64,000 nt of DNA from Paludibacteraceae bacterium. GTDB taxonomy: Bacteria > Bacteroidota > Bacteroidia > Bacteroidales > Paludibacteraceae. The translations under genes and the position numbers were made by a program. The stretch's first letter is position 1. Each line of letters opens with the position of its first letter. Below, one piece after another: positions 35,235 to 45,121 of the stretch. The stretch spans positions 62,001 to 126,000 of the forward strand of contig JAFPXH010000009.1 in assembly GCA_017394705.1 (NCBI GenBank), given 5' to 3'. The notes under the pieces are model-generated. The model ran no database searches and was not told the DNA's origin. It was given only the letters and a program-made list of their open reading frames with translations.

Positions 35235-35758
35235 TTTTACCCACCGCATATTTGCCGCCGCTCTCGTATATGCAGGCGCTGATGAGCGAACCCGCAATCA
35301 TTGAGCAGATGGAGACCTTTGAGAAACAGACGTTCCGCAATCGATGCCTGATTCGCGATGCTAAAGGAGAAATAGTGCGATTAACGGTGCCCGTCGGAAA
35401 AGTGGAGCATAAACAACTGACGCGCGACATTCAAATCAGTTATCAGACCAGGTGGCAGCACCAACACTGGATAACACTCGTCAGCGCATACCAACATACG
35501 CCGTACTTCCTGTATTTCGCCGACTACCTCAGACCGTTCTATGAAAAGGAATACAAATGGTTGGTGGACTTTAATGACGAAATGAACGCTACGCTCGCAT
35601 CGCTGATAAAGAGAGAGAGACCTATTCAGATTGAAAGTTTAAAGTTGAACGCTGAAAGAAGCCGCACCGCCGATTGGAGCGGACAGATTTGGACAGATAA
35701 ACATCCGTGGCAAACGGAGATAAGCATATTAGATACCTTGTTTGATGAAAGAGATTGA
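35231..35758 (+). CDS. WbqC-family protein
   Basis: 175 residues. The start LPTAYLPPLSYMQALM and the KQTFRNRC..DAKGEIVRLTVPV, W-Q-H-Q-H-W and Y-F-x-Y-F-x-D-Y-L-R-P-F-Y-x-x-E segments match the WbqC family, found near polysaccharide genes. Biochemical role unknown. Codons 35629-35660 (QIESLKLNAERS) look like a translated AAAGTTTAAAGTTGAA word repeat. Overlaps ilvE by 14 bases. Confidence 0.82.
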   Translation: MILPTAYLPPLSYMQALMSEPAIIEQMETFEKQTFRNRCLIRDAKGEIVRLTVPVGKVEHKQLTRDIQISYQTRWQHQHWITLVSAYQHTPYFLYFADYLRPFYEKEYKWLVDFNDEMNATLASLIKRERPIQIESLKLNAERSRTADWSGQIWTDKHPWQTEISILDTLFDERD

Positions 35759-36791
35759 TTGGAGTAAACTGGGATTTCATTATACCGAACCGGAATATAT
35801 TGTCCGGGCGGGATATCATAACGGTGCATGGGAAGAACCATACGCCACAAAGGATAAGTTCCTTCATTTGCATGTGTCGGCCACATGTCTTCAATATGGA
35901 CAGGAAGCTTTCGAAGGACTCAAAGCGTTCCGGGGAGTAGATGGGAAGATACGTATCTTCCGATGGAGAGAGAACGCCAAACGAATGGCGCAAAGCGCAA
36001 AAGGACTGTATATGGCATCTGTCCCGGAAGAACTATTCGGTAAGGCCATTCGGCTCGCTTTGAAGAAAAACATCAAGTTGTTACCGCCATATGGCACAGG
36101 AGCCACGCTCTATTTCCGTCCATTACTCATCGGCACAACGCCGCGTTTGGGAGTAGGACCCGGCAAGGATTTTGAGTTCATCGTCATTCCTTCGCCTATC
36201 GGACCGTATTATCCGGGCAAGTTCCATTGCACAACTTTCATCGTCAATCGGCATGTGGATAGAGCAGCTCCATTGGGCACCGGGCAATTCAAGGTCGGTG
36301 GCAACTACGCCTCCTCGTTCCGGGCCACGGAACCGGCGCATGCGCAAGGAATGGACTGCCTTTTCCTCGATGCACGCCACCATAGATATATTGACGAATG
36401 TTCGGCTGCCAATTTTATTGGTATCAAAGAAAACAACGGACAAATCGAATACTTGACGCCGCGCTCTACAGCCATCCTGCCGTCCATTACGAATAATAGT
36501 CTCATGACGCTGGCCAAAGAGAAAGGATTCAAAGTGACGAGAAGACGTATCCGCTTGGAGGAACTGGAGCAAATGAGCGAAGCTGCAGCCTGCGGCACGG
36601 CCTGTGTGATTTCACCGATTGACAAAGTGTTTGACCCGGAGAACAACAGGATTTATCCGCTCACGGATAACCCCGGTCCCATACTCACGGAACTCTATCA
36701 CGCGCTGAAAGATATCCAGTATGGCCGGACAGAGGACAGACACGGATGGTGCGAGGTGATTGAATATGAAAATAAGAAAATGAAAAATTAA
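35745..36791 (+). CDS. ilvE: Branched-chain amino acid aminotransferase
   Basis: 348 residues, fold type IV PLP enzyme, last step of Ile/Leu/Val synthesis. YGQEAFEGLKAFRG, YFRPLLIGT, the Schiff-base Lys in GQFKVGGNYASSF, and the EECSAANF-like stretch ECSAANFIGI are visible. Start ATG 35745 inside wbqC. The last codons (YENKKMKN) run into an AAAATnA word repeat. Confidence 0.94.
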   Translation: MKEIDWSKLGFHYTEPEYIVRAGYHNGAWEEPYATKDKFLHLHVSATCLQYGQEAFEGLKAFRGVDGKIRIFRWRENAKRMAQSAKGLYMASVPEELFGKAIRLALKKNIKLLPPYGTGATLYFRPLLIGTTPRLGVGPGKDFEFIVIPSPIGPYYPGKFHCTTFIVNRHVDRAAPLGTGQFKVGGNYASSFRATEPAHAQGMDCLFLDARHHRYIDECSAANFIGIKENNGQIEYLTPRSTAILPSITNNSLMTLAKEKGFKVTRRRIRLEELEQMSEAAACGTACVISPIDKVFDPENNRIYPLTDNPGPILTELYHALKDIQYGRTEDRHGWCEVIEYENKKMKN

Positions 36792-36803
36792 ATAAATTGT
36801 ATT

Positions 36804-38342
36804 ATGTTTAAAAATCAACCCAAAGGACTGTTCGCTCTGGCATTGGCCAACACTGGCGAGCGTTTCGGCTACTACACGATGTTAGCCGTCTTCGCGCTTT
36901 TCTTGCGCGCTAATTTTGGTCTGTCGCCTTCAGCGGCAGGCGCTATTTACTCCACTTTCCTGGCGTTCGTATATTTCCTCCCACTCATCGGAGGTATTGT
37001 TGCCGATAAAATCGGTTACGGTAAGTGCGTGACAATAGGTATTATCATCATGTTCTTAGGCTATGTGCTACTGGCCGTACCGATGGGAGGTGTCGAATAC
37101 GGCAGTCCGGCATTGGCAATGGCCGGCATGATTGCAGCACTGGTTCTCATCAGTTTCGGTACGGGCCTCTTCAAAGGAAACTTGCAAGTAATGGTCGGCA
37201 ATCTCTATGATGACCCGCAGTATGCAGACCGCCGTGACGCGGCTTTCTCGCTTTTCTACATGGCGATTAACGTAGGTGCTATGTTCGCGCCTACTGCGGC
37301 TGTAAAAATCATGGACTGGTCTCAGCAATCGCTGGGCGTAAGCGTGAACGACAGTTATCACTTCGCTTTCGCCGTTGCCTGCGCTTCACTCGTACTCAGT
37401 ATAGCCATCTATTATGCTTGCCGGCCTTGGTTCAAGCATGTGGAGAACACCGCTAAACAGGCGGCTGCAAGTGGACAGAAAGTAGAGGAACTGTCTCCCG
37501 AGCAGACCAAGAAACGTATCGTTGCGCTGTGCCTCGTCTTTGCCGTTGTATTATTCTTCTGGATGGCATTCCACCAGAACGGTCTGACGCTCACTTATTT
37601 CGCCAATGAGTTCGTAACACCTGTTGTTACGGGCGTACAGACCATGGCCTTTGATATTATCAATCTGGTCTTGGTAGCTATCCTTGTTTATGCCTTGTTT
37701 GGCATCTTTGGGGAAGGTACACGCAAAGCCAAAACAATTTGGAGCTGTGTGGGAGTAGCCGTATTAGGTGTATTGGCATACAAATATCTGAATCATCCTG
37801 CTGAGATTGGTATCTCTGCGCCTATTTTCCAGCAGTTCAACCCGTTCTACGTAGTAGCACTGACCCCTGTTAGCATGGCTATCTTCGGAGCGCTGGCTGC
37901 TAAAGGAAAAGAGCCGTCTGCGCCTCGTAAGATCGCTTATGGAATGCTAGTAGCCGCTGCCGCATATGCGCTGATGGCTTTCTGCTCCATTGGTCTGTTG
38001 ACGCCGACAGAGCAGGAGTTGGCACGCGTAACAGGAGGTGGAACGTTTGTAAATGCCAATGTGCTCATTTTGACATATCTGGTACTCACTTTCGGAGAGT
38101 TATTGCTCAGCCCGATGGGTATCTCCTTCGTCAGCAAAGTGGCTCCTCCGCAATACAAAGGAATGATGATGGGTGGATGGTTTGTAGCCACGGCGCTGGG
38201 TAATTTCCTCGTGTCTGTAGGCGGTTTCCTCTGGGGCAGTCTGCCTCTGTGGCTTGTCTGGAGCGTATTCATCGGTGTTTGTCTCATCGCGGCTATCTTT
38301 ATGTTCGCTATGATGGGAAAATTGGAAGATGCAACAAAGTAA
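36804..38342 (+). CDS. POT-family proton-coupled peptide transporter
   Basis: 512 residues with about 12-14 membrane helices. The POT signature E-R-F-x-Y-Y (GERFGYYTMLAVFALFL), the second motif GTGLFKGNLQVMVGNLYDD, and the FYMAINVGAMFAP helix identify a di/tripeptide:proton symporter. Nothing nearby suggests a special substrate. Confidence 0.9.
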   Translation: MFKNQPKGLFALALANTGERFGYYTMLAVFALFLRANFGLSPSAAGAIYSTFLAFVYFLPLIGGIVADKIGYGKCVTIGIIIMFLGYVLLAVPMGGVEYGSPALAMAGMIAALVLISFGTGLFKGNLQVMVGNLYDDPQYADRRDAAFSLFYMAINVGAMFAPTAAVKIMDWSQQSLGVSVNDSYHFAFAVACASLVLSIAIYYACRPWFKHVENTAKQAAASGQKVEELSPEQTKKRIVALCLVFAVVLFFWMAFHQNGLTLTYFANEFVTPVVTGVQTMAFDIINLVLVAILVYALFGIFGEGTRKAKTIWSCVGVAVLGVLAYKYLNHPAEIGISAPIFQQFNPFYVVALTPVSMAIFGALAAKGKEPSAPRKIAYGMLVAAAAYALMAFCSIGLLTPTEQELARVTGGGTFVNANVLILTYLVLTFGELLLSPMGISFVSKVAPPQYKGMMMGGWFVATALGNFLVSVGGFLWGSLPLWLVWSVFIGVCLIAAIFMFAMMGKLEDATK

Positions 38343-38378
38343 TTTACCATTTGTTCATTTACCATTTGAACATTTATT

Positions 38379-38927
38379 ATGGAAGAAGTAATCAAATATT
38401 TCGAATCACTCGAAGCACGCATCGCTGCTTTGGAAGCGCAGGTGGAAGAACTGAAAAATCGCCCTGAGCCAGAACCTAAAGTGGTAGAAAAAGTGGTAGA
38501 GGTAGAAAAAATCGTTGAGAAACCCGTAGAGGTTATCAAAGAAGTGGTGGTAGAAAAGCCTGTCGTGGTAGCTGCACCGGTAGTAGAACCGAAGTTGCCT
38601 GCAGAGCCTCAGCCAGAACAAAAGCCAGAACAAAAACCCGAGTCCAAACCCGAACCCGAGCAACCTAAAGAAGTGGTTTCGCCGAATGCCTCCATTTATG
38701 GAAAAGCCGTAGATGACATCCGTCAGGCCATCTCGTTGGGGGATCGTTTCCTGTATCAGCGGGAGTTATTTAATCAGAATGCAGAATTGATGCAACGGAC
38801 GCTGACAGAACTGAACGCGCTGAGTTCTTTTGACGAAGCAATGGAGTATATCAGTCGATTCCATTGGGACGCAGAGAGCAGTACATACCAGCAGTTCATC
38901 GTCACGCTCCACCGCCGGTTTGGTTAA
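38379..38927 (+). CDS. Conserved Bacteroidales protein with Pro/Glu-rich linker; function unknown
   Basis: 182 residues: an N-terminal coiled coil (EEVIKYFESLEARIAALEAQ), a long repeating V/E/K/P linker (about 28-105), then a compact helical C-terminal domain (DDIRQAISLGDRFLYQRELF...ELNALSSFDEAMEYISRF.W). That C-terminal domain is recurrent in Bacteroidetes, where it ends otherwise unrelated proteins. The protein has no signal peptide and no membrane segment. The linker repeats E-K-V-V-E and Q-K-P-E-Q, and could span or tether two partners. Confidence 0.7.
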   Translation: MEEVIKYFESLEARIAALEAQVEELKNRPEPEPKVVEKVVEVEKIVEKPVEVIKEVVVEKPVVVAAPVVEPKLPAEPQPEQKPEQKPESKPEPEQPKEVVSPNASIYGKAVDDIRQAISLGDRFLYQRELFNQNAELMQRTLTELNALSSFDEAMEYISRFHWDAESSTYQQFIVTLHRRFG

Positions 38928-38957
38928 AATGTCAAATAACAAATGACAAAATAGCAA

Positions 38958-39623
38958 ATGTTATATCTCGTTCCCACACCGGTTGGCAATCTGCAGGATA
39001 TGACTTTCCACGCCATTGAAGTGCTGAAGTCTGTGGATTTGATTCTTGCCGAGGACACACGTACAAGCGGTGTCTTGCTGCAGCATTTCGACATCCATAC
39101 GCCGCTCAAGAGCCATCATAAGTTCAATGAGCACGAGACCTCTGCAGATATAGTGGAGCGCTTGAAAGCAGGAGCGAATATTGCGCTTATATCCGATGCA
39201 GGCACGCCGGCTATCAGCGATCCTGGATTTTTTCTGGTACGCGCTGCTGCTGAAGCGGATATTGAGATTCAGTGCTTGCCCGGAGCCACTGCTTTTGTTC
39301 CGGCACTCGTGGATAGCGGACTGCCAAACAACCACTTCTATTTCGAAGGCTTCTTGCCGCAGAAAAAAGGACGGCAGACACGATTACAATATTTGGCACA
39401 ATTAGACCAAACGTTCATCATTTATGAGTCGCCGTTCCGTTTAGTAAAGTCCTTGGAACAACTGGCTGCGGTCTGCGGAGAAGAACGCAAAGCGTCTGTC
39501 TCCCGTGAGATCAGTAAAATCCACGAAGAGACCATGCGGGGAACGTTAGCGGAGCTGATTGCTCATTTCAAACAAACGCCGCCGAAAGGCGAAATAGTCA
39601 TCTGCATAGCAGGAAAGGAATAA
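38958..39623 (+). CDS. rsmI: 16S rRNA (cytidine-1402-2'-O)-methyltransferase
   Basis: 221 residues of the tetrapyrrole-methylase fold: LYLVPTPVGNLQDMTFHAIEVL, ILAEDTRTSGVLLQHF, LISDAGTPAISDPGF and the FEGFLPQKKGRQ loop are the RsmI pattern. Methylates C1402 of 16S rRNA in the decoding centre. The protein lacks the extra C-terminal domain of the E. coli enzyme. The ATG is the last word of an AAATnACAAATGACAAAAT repeat. Confidence 0.94.
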   Translation: MLYLVPTPVGNLQDMTFHAIEVLKSVDLILAEDTRTSGVLLQHFDIHTPLKSHHKFNEHETSADIVERLKAGANIALISDAGTPAISDPGFFLVRAAAEADIEIQCLPGATAFVPALVDSGLPNNHFYFEGFLPQKKGRQTRLQYLAQLDQTFIIYESPFRLVKSLEQLAAVCGEERKASVSREISKIHEETMRGTLAELIAHFKQTPPKGEIVICIAGKE

Positions 39624-39655
39624 ATGTGAAAATATAAAAATGAGGAAAGGCGAAA

Positions 39656-41110
39656 ATGTCTGAGATGAAATCCTTGGCGAAGGACACCGCCATCTATGGA
39701 TTGAGCAGTATTATCGGTAAATTTCTGAACTACCTGCTGGTACCTCTTTACACTTATGCGCTCGCGCGCACGAGTGACTATGGAGTTGTTACCAACATCT
39801 ATGCATGGACCGCTTTACTGCTGGTACTCCTTACCTATGGTATGGAGACGGGATTCTTCCGTTTCGTCAACCGCGAAGATTATGATGCGAAGAGTGTGTA
39901 CAAAACCGCTTTCTTTACCTTACTAAGTAGCAGCACTTTCTTCGCCGTACTGGTCATCGTCTTCCAGCAACCGATAGCGAATGTGCTGGGCTATGCAGAC
40001 CATTCGGAGTTCATCGCAATGATGTTCGCAACGGTAGCTATAGATGCGTTCGCCAGCATTCCTTTCGCATACCTGCGCTATCAGAAACGCCCCATCCGGT
40101 TTGCCATTCTCAAACTGCTGTTTGTTCTGCTTAATATAGGCTTCAATCTGCTTTTCCTCGTGGTGCTTGGGAAGAACGATGTGTTCTATGTCTTCCTCAG
40201 TAATATTCTCGCCACAACGATTCAGACGCTTTGCCTGCTGCCGATGACAATGCCTAAAGGCGGACATTTCGATGCGCAGGTGCTCAAAGAGATGCTGCGT
40301 TACTCGCTGCCGTTGTTAATTCTCGGCGTAGCGGGAATCATGAACCAAACACTGGACCGCATTCTCTTCCCTTACCTTTATACAGGAGCGGACGCACAGG
40401 CGCAACTCGGTATCTATGGGGCATGCTTCAAAGTGGCGATGGTGATGATGATGTTTACTCAGGCGTTTAGATATGCTTACGAGCCGTTCGTTTTTGCTAA
40501 ACACAAAGACCGTCAGTCCGTAGAGGCATACGCCGACGCGATGAAATATTATATTATCTTCTCATACCTCATCTTGTTGGGCGTCATTTTCTATCTGGAT
40601 ATATTCCGGTACATCGTCTCCAGTGCCTATTGGGAGGGATTGAAAATAGTGCCGGTAGTATTGTGGACATATGTCTTCCAGGGCATCTATTTCAATCTCA
40701 GTTTCTGGTATAAACTGACAGATGAGACCCAATGGGGTGCCTATTTCTCACTCATTGGATTGCTTATCACACTGGTACTGCAGATTGTCGGTGTACCGCT
40801 CATCGGTTACTGGGCTTCCTGCGGCAGCAGTCTCGTTTGTTACTTGGTGATTATGCTCCTCTCCTATTTCATCGGTCAGAAGAAAGCGCCTATTCCGTAT
40901 GACTTGCGCAGCATAGGTCTCTACACCTTGCTGACACTCGGGCTGCTCGGCATCTACTATGCCATCCGACTCAATACTGCAATGAACATGTGGGCACTGA
41001 TGGGCATTGGTACTCTGCTCATTGCAATCTATTTATTAGTATTAACACGAAAAGATTTTCCTATTCAAAATGTTCTCAGGAATCGTAGAAACAATGGCTC
41101 AAGTCGTTAA
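39656..41110 (+). CDS. MOP-superfamily polysaccharide flippase
   Basis: 484 residues, about 12-14 membrane helices, with the flippase-like start MKSLAKDTAIYGLSSIIGKFLNYLLVPLYTYAL. It belongs to the Wzx/MurJ/oligosaccharide-flippase group and would move lipid-linked sugars across the inner membrane. A second flippase of the same size lies at 43620. The 3' end overlaps ribE by 41 bases. Confidence 0.86.
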   Translation: MSEMKSLAKDTAIYGLSSIIGKFLNYLLVPLYTYALARTSDYGVVTNIYAWTALLLVLLTYGMETGFFRFVNREDYDAKSVYKTAFFTLLSSSTFFAVLVIVFQQPIANVLGYADHSEFIAMMFATVAIDAFASIPFAYLRYQKRPIRFAILKLLFVLLNIGFNLLFLVVLGKNDVFYVFLSNILATTIQTLCLLPMTMPKGGHFDAQVLKEMLRYSLPLLILGVAGIMNQTLDRILFPYLYTGADAQAQLGIYGACFKVAMVMMMFTQAFRYAYEPFVFAKHKDRQSVEAYADAMKYYIIFSYLILLGVIFYLDIFRYIVSSAYWEGLKIVPVVLWTYVFQGIYFNLSFWYKLTDETQWGAYFSLIGLLITLVLQIVGVPLIGYWASCGSSLVCYLVIMLLSYFIGQKKAPIPYDLRSIGLYTLLTLGLLGIYYAIRLNTAMNMWALMGIGTLLIAIYLLVLTRKDFPIQNVLRNRRNNGSSR

Positions 41111-41699
41111 GATTGAGACCGAACAAACCAATAAACATTTCACTCTCCGCAATCCATTTGGAGAGCCGTTGACTATCGATCAGTCGATTGCGCACAATGG
41201 TGTTTGCTTGACTGTCGTTAAAATGGAGGGAGACCTATATACCGTAACGGCAATGCAAGAGACCTTGCGCTTGACCAACTTGGACTTACTGAAGGTAGGC
41301 GACTTTGTCAATGTGGAGCGCTCTATGCTCATGGGCGGCAGGTTGGACGGACATATCGTTCAGGGACATGTGGACCAGAAAGCCGTTTGTATTGAAGCCA
41401 AGGAAACCGACGGCAGTTGGTACTACCGCTTCGAATACGACACAACGCGAGAGATGATTGAACGCGGATATTTCTGCGTGGACAAGGGCTCTGTTACCAT
41501 CAATGGTGTCAGTCTCACAGTCTGCGAACCGGATATACAAGGTAATAAGGGTTATGTCTCCGTTTGTATCATCCCTTATACCGAGGAGAATACGAACTTC
41601 AAGTATATCAAAGAGGGTACTGTGGTGAATATCGAGTTCGACATCCTCGGCAAATATATGGCGCGATACTTATCGCAAATGAGCCAAATGAACAAATGA
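41070..41699 (+). CDS. ribE: Riboflavin synthase, alpha chain
   Basis: 209 residues, two lumazine-binding repeats: MFSGIVETMAQV with SIAHNGVCLTV in the first and GHIVQGHVD, GSVTINGVSLTV in the second. It dismutates two 6,7-dimethyl-8-ribityllumazine molecules to riboflavin. ATG 41070 lies well inside the flippase gene, an unusually long 41-base overlap. Confidence 0.95.
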   Translation: MFSGIVETMAQVVKIETEQTNKHFTLRNPFGEPLTIDQSIAHNGVCLTVVKMEGDLYTVTAMQETLRLTNLDLLKVGDFVNVERSMLMGGRLDGHIVQGHVDQKAVCIEAKETDGSWYYRFEYDTTREMIERGYFCVDKGSVTINGVSLTVCEPDIQGNKGYVSVCIIPYTEENTNFKYIKEGTVVNIEFDILGKYMARYLSQMSQMNK

Positions 41700-41727
41700 G
41701 AAAATGAGAAAATGAACATATAAACAA

Positions 41728-42321
41728 ATGGCTTTTATGGACAAAATCAGTTATGCATTAGGACTCTCGATGGGCCAGAACCTTATGGGTAGCGGCGTAG
41801 AGAGCCTCAATTATCAAGATTTGGCACAAGGCATCGAGGATGTACTGACCAAACAGCAACCTAAAATCACCTATCAAGAGGCACAACAAGTATTGAATAG
41901 CTTCTTCCAGGAATTGGAAGCCAAAGTAGCCGGCGCAGCAAAAGCTGACGGAGAGAAATTCCTTGCCGAAAATGCCAAACGCGAAGGAGTAAAAGTGACG
42001 GCAAGCGGATTGCAATACGAGATTCTGGAGCCATCTCTGGGGCAAAAACCCAAGGCGACAGATACGGTACGTGTACATTATGAAGGTACGCTCATTGACG
42101 GTACGGTTTTCGACAGCAGCTACCGCCGCGGTGAATCCATCACTTTCCCGCTCAACGGCGTGATCAAAGGATGGACGGAAGGACTCCAACTCATGTCCAT
42201 CGGATCGAAGTATAAATTCTTCATCCCGTATCAATTGGCATACGGAGAGCGCGGCGCAGGACAGTCCATTCCGCCCTATGCAGCACTTATCTTCACCGTA
42301 GAATTATTGGGTATTGAATAA
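41728..42321 (+). CDS. FKBP-type peptidyl-prolyl isomerase (FklB/FkpA-like)
   Basis: 197 residues: an N-terminal dimerisation-type helical domain (KISYALGLSMGQNLM...ITYQEAQQVLNSFF) and a C-terminal FKBP domain (about 100-197) with [35 protein letters not shown] and the closing [17 protein letters not shown]. No signal peptide, so cytoplasmic unless exported otherwise. Its FKBP half is very similar to that of the next gene; the two look like a tandem duplication. Confidence 0.92.
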   Translation: MAFMDKISYALGLSMGQNLMGSGVESLNYQDLAQGIEDVLTKQQPKITYQEAQQVLNSFFQELEAKVAGAAKADGEKFLAENAKREGVKVTASGLQYEILEPSLGQKPKATDTVRVHYEGTLIDGTVFDSSYRRGESITFPLNGVIKGWTEGLQLMSIGSKYKFFIPYQLAYGERGAGQSIPPYAALIFTVELLGIE

Positions 42322-42353
42322 CAACATCATAAATAACAAATCATCAATTTGAA

Positions 42354-43598
42354 ATGAAAAAGATTAGTATTTTTTTGCTTGCCGTAATGGCTATGATTTC
42401 CTGCGGCAACAGTTATCAAGCACGAGAGGCTGCACTCAGCAATGAGAGTGATTCTATCAATTATGCCATCGGTCTGCTGAATGGTTTGCAGATCCGGATG
42501 TATTATCTTCAAAATGACAGCAGCGACGAGGCTATCGCAGAATTTGTTGACGCGCTCGAGGAGGGTTATACCGGACAGGCTGAGCAACTCAACGAAGTGG
42601 AGAAAGCCGGTCGTCAATTCGGTATCTCCGTGAAGGCATTTGAGCAAAAAGGTCTGGCAGAAAATGCAGCATGGACACTCAACGAGAAACTCCTCTTCCA
42701 AGGTTTGATCAATGCTGTGCTGGGGGACACTACTGTTATGAATGAAAAAGATGCAGAAACATTCTTCATGCAGGCATACCAGGCTCCCGCAGAGGGTACG
42801 GCAGAAAAACCTATTCTTGCCAAATGTCCCAAAGCAGCCAAAACAGTTGAACTCAAGTCGCGTATTGATTCGCTTAACTATGCGTTCGGCGTTCTCAACG
42901 GTGCACAAATCAAATCATACGTCCTTGCAGATGATGAAAACGGCGAAGATTTGAAAGTGTTTGTGGACAACCTCAATAAAGGTTTGAAAGAGAAAGTACG
43001 CAATCCGCAGGTTGTTGCGATGGGCAAAAGTGTAGGTCAGGCTATTCGTGAGCAAGAACCCGTCGGACTGCTTGGTATTTCCGGTTTGGAAACCAACTAT
43101 GATTTGATCAAACAAGGTTTCATCAACGGACTGTATAACTATACCGAGCAACTGGATATGCAAGCTGCCGGTAGCTATGTAGAAAGCGTCGTTTCCCGTC
43201 TCAAATACGGAGAGACCAAAGAGGCCGGCGAGAAATTCTTGCAGGAGAATGCGCTGCGCGACGGCGTTAAAGTAACCGAGAGCGGTCTGCAATACGAAGT
43301 ACTCGTGCAGGGTAAGGGTAAAAAACCGACAGCTGAATCTACAGTAAAAGTACATTACGAAGGTACTCTCATTGACGGTACTATTTTCGATAGCAGTTAT
43401 CAGCGTGGCGAACCGATTGAGTTCCCGCTCAATGGAGTAATCAAAGGTTGGACGGAAGGTCTCCAACTCATGCCGGTAGGATCGAAATACAAACTCTATA
43501 TCCCGTATGAGCTCGGCTATGGTGAGCGCGGTGCAGGACAATCCATCCCGCCGTACGCTACTCTCATTTTTACGGTGGAGTTGTTAGACATCAAATAA
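42354..43598 (+). CDS. FKBP-type peptidyl-prolyl isomerase lipoprotein with two N-domains
   Basis: 414 residues. Lipoprotein signal with C17 (MAMISC). Two copies of the FkpA N-domain ([20 protein letters not shown] and [20 protein letters not shown]) come before a single FKBP domain at about 310-414, which is nearly the same as that of the previous gene ([12 protein letters not shown]..., [15 protein letters not shown]). I infer an outer-membrane or periplasmic chaperone that arose by duplication of the FKBP gene and of its own N-domain. Confidence 0.9.
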   Translation: MKKISIFLLAVMAMISCGNSYQAREAALSNESDSINYAIGLLNGLQIRMYYLQNDSSDEAIAEFVDALEEGYTGQAEQLNEVEKAGRQFGISVKAFEQKGLAENAAWTLNEKLLFQGLINAVLGDTTVMNEKDAETFFMQAYQAPAEGTAEKPILAKCPKAAKTVELKSRIDSLNYAFGVLNGAQIKSYVLADDENGEDLKVFVDNLNKGLKEKVRNPQVVAMGKSVGQAIREQEPVGLLGISGLETNYDLIKQGFINGLYNYTEQLDMQAAGSYVESVVSRLKYGETKEAGEKFLQENALRDGVKVTESGLQYEVLVQGKGKKPTAESTVKVHYEGTLIDGTIFDSSYQRGEPIEFPLNGVIKGWTEGLQLMPVGSKYKLYIPYELGYGERGAGQSIPPYATLIFTVELLDIK

Positions 43599-43619
43599 CC
43601 TCTAACCCCTAACCATAAC

Positions 43620-45104
43620 ATGGGCGTTATTGCCAAGCAATCGATTCGTGGTACGATAGTTACCTATCTGGGTATCGCCGTTGGCGTTGTTACCACGTTC
43701 TTCGTACTAACCCGTTTCCTCACGGCTGAGGAAATCGGGTTGGCACGAGTGCTTATTGATACCGCCGTCCTTTTTATCGGTTTGGCGCAACTGGGGACAA
43801 GCAGCAGTATCATCCGTTTTTACCCGTATTTTCACGATGAGGAGCAGAAGGACCATGGTTTCTTCTTCTGGGCAATGGTGGTACCTTTTATCGGCTTTGT
43901 ACTGTTCGCCCTCATCTACTGGCTTTGCCGGGCGCCGATAGCCATGTGGTTTGGAGAAAAGTCTCCGCTATTTGTAGAGTACTATTATTTAGTACTCCCG
44001 TTGGCTTTCTTCATGCTCTATCAAACGATATGCGAGAGCACATGCAATGTGCTGATGCATATTGTGTTACCGCGTGCCGTGCGTGAATTGGTAGTGCGTA
44101 TCGGGTTGCTGGCGCTATATCTCTTATACGCTTTCCGCATCGTCTCGCTGGATGGTTTTGTTATCGGCCTATGTGCCGTGTATGCCATTGCGGCTATCAT
44201 CAACCTGTGCTATTTCTTCTCTTTGCAGCCCATCCGTCTAAAACCCGATTGGACATTCCTGAAAGAAAACAAACAATTGGTACGGCGCTATTTGATGTAC
44301 ACGGGATTCCTGATTGTCTCTGCGGCTACAACAACCTTAGCACCTACCCTTTCCTCTTTCTTCGTGACGGCTAAGATGGGACTGGATAACACCGGTATCT
44401 TTGCCATCGCTACCTATATGGCGGTGCTGGTAAGTGTTCCTTATCGCTCTGTGACGGCGATTGCTTCGCCGCAATTGGCACGCGCCATCAAAGAGAACAA
44501 CCGCGAAGAGTGCACCAAACTCATTCAGCAGGTAACACGCAATTTGCTCCTCATAGGAGGATTTATATTACTGGCTATTTGGTTTAATATCGATCTCATC
44601 TTCCATATTCTGCCTAACGGAGCTATCTATGCGACCGCAAAGAATGTGGTACTTATCTTGGGCGTCAGTCAATTGGTTTTGGCTACGTTCTCTATTTGCT
44701 TGACCGCTCTTAACTATTCGCGCTTCTATGCATTTAGTTTATTGCTGTCACTTATCCTTACAGCCGGTGCCATCGTGCTTAATAACTATTTGGTACCACA
44801 GTTGGGGATGGAAGGAGCTGCTTTCAGCAATCTCATTTCGTACGGTTTGTATTACGTACTCATCATTGCCACTTTTGTGCCATTGTGCCGCATACACATC
44901 GTGGACAAACGATGGGGATATACCCTTCTGCTGATAGCCGTGCTTTTCGCACTCAATTATTTGTGGCAGACCTATCTGCCGGCCCTCAATATCTGGTTAG
45001 ACAGTTTGCTCCGCTCCTTCATAATTCTGGGCAGCGGTGCTTGGATTGCCTATAAAGCTAATCTGTCTCCGGAAATTAAAAATACACTAAACATTAAACA
45101 TTAA
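43620..45104 (+). CDS. MOP-superfamily polysaccharide flippase
   Basis: 494 residues, about 12-14 membrane helices, starting VIAKQSIRGTIVTYLGIAVGVVTTFFVLTRFL, the typical first helix pair of Wzx-like flippases. Distinct in sequence from the flippase at 39656. Between genes of unrelated function; its lipid-linked substrate is not known. The spacer to truA is a stutter of TAAACATTAAACACTAAACAT. Confidence 0.86.
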   Translation: MGVIAKQSIRGTIVTYLGIAVGVVTTFFVLTRFLTAEEIGLARVLIDTAVLFIGLAQLGTSSSIIRFYPYFHDEEQKDHGFFFWAMVVPFIGFVLFALIYWLCRAPIAMWFGEKSPLFVEYYYLVLPLAFFMLYQTICESTCNVLMHIVLPRAVRELVVRIGLLALYLLYAFRIVSLDGFVIGLCAVYAIAAIINLCYFFSLQPIRLKPDWTFLKENKQLVRRYLMYTGFLIVSAATTTLAPTLSSFFVTAKMGLDNTGIFAIATYMAVLVSVPYRSVTAIASPQLARAIKENNREECTKLIQQVTRNLLLIGGFILLAIWFNIDLIFHILPNGAIYATAKNVVLILGVSQLVLATFSICLTALNYSRFYAFSLLLSLILTAGAIVLNNYLVPQLGMEGAAFSNLISYGLYYVLIIATFVPLCRIHIVDKRWGYTLLLIAVLFALNYLWQTYLPALNIWLDSLLRSFIILGSGAWIAYKANLSPEIKNTLNIKH

Positions 45105-45121
45105 ACACTAAACATTAAACG

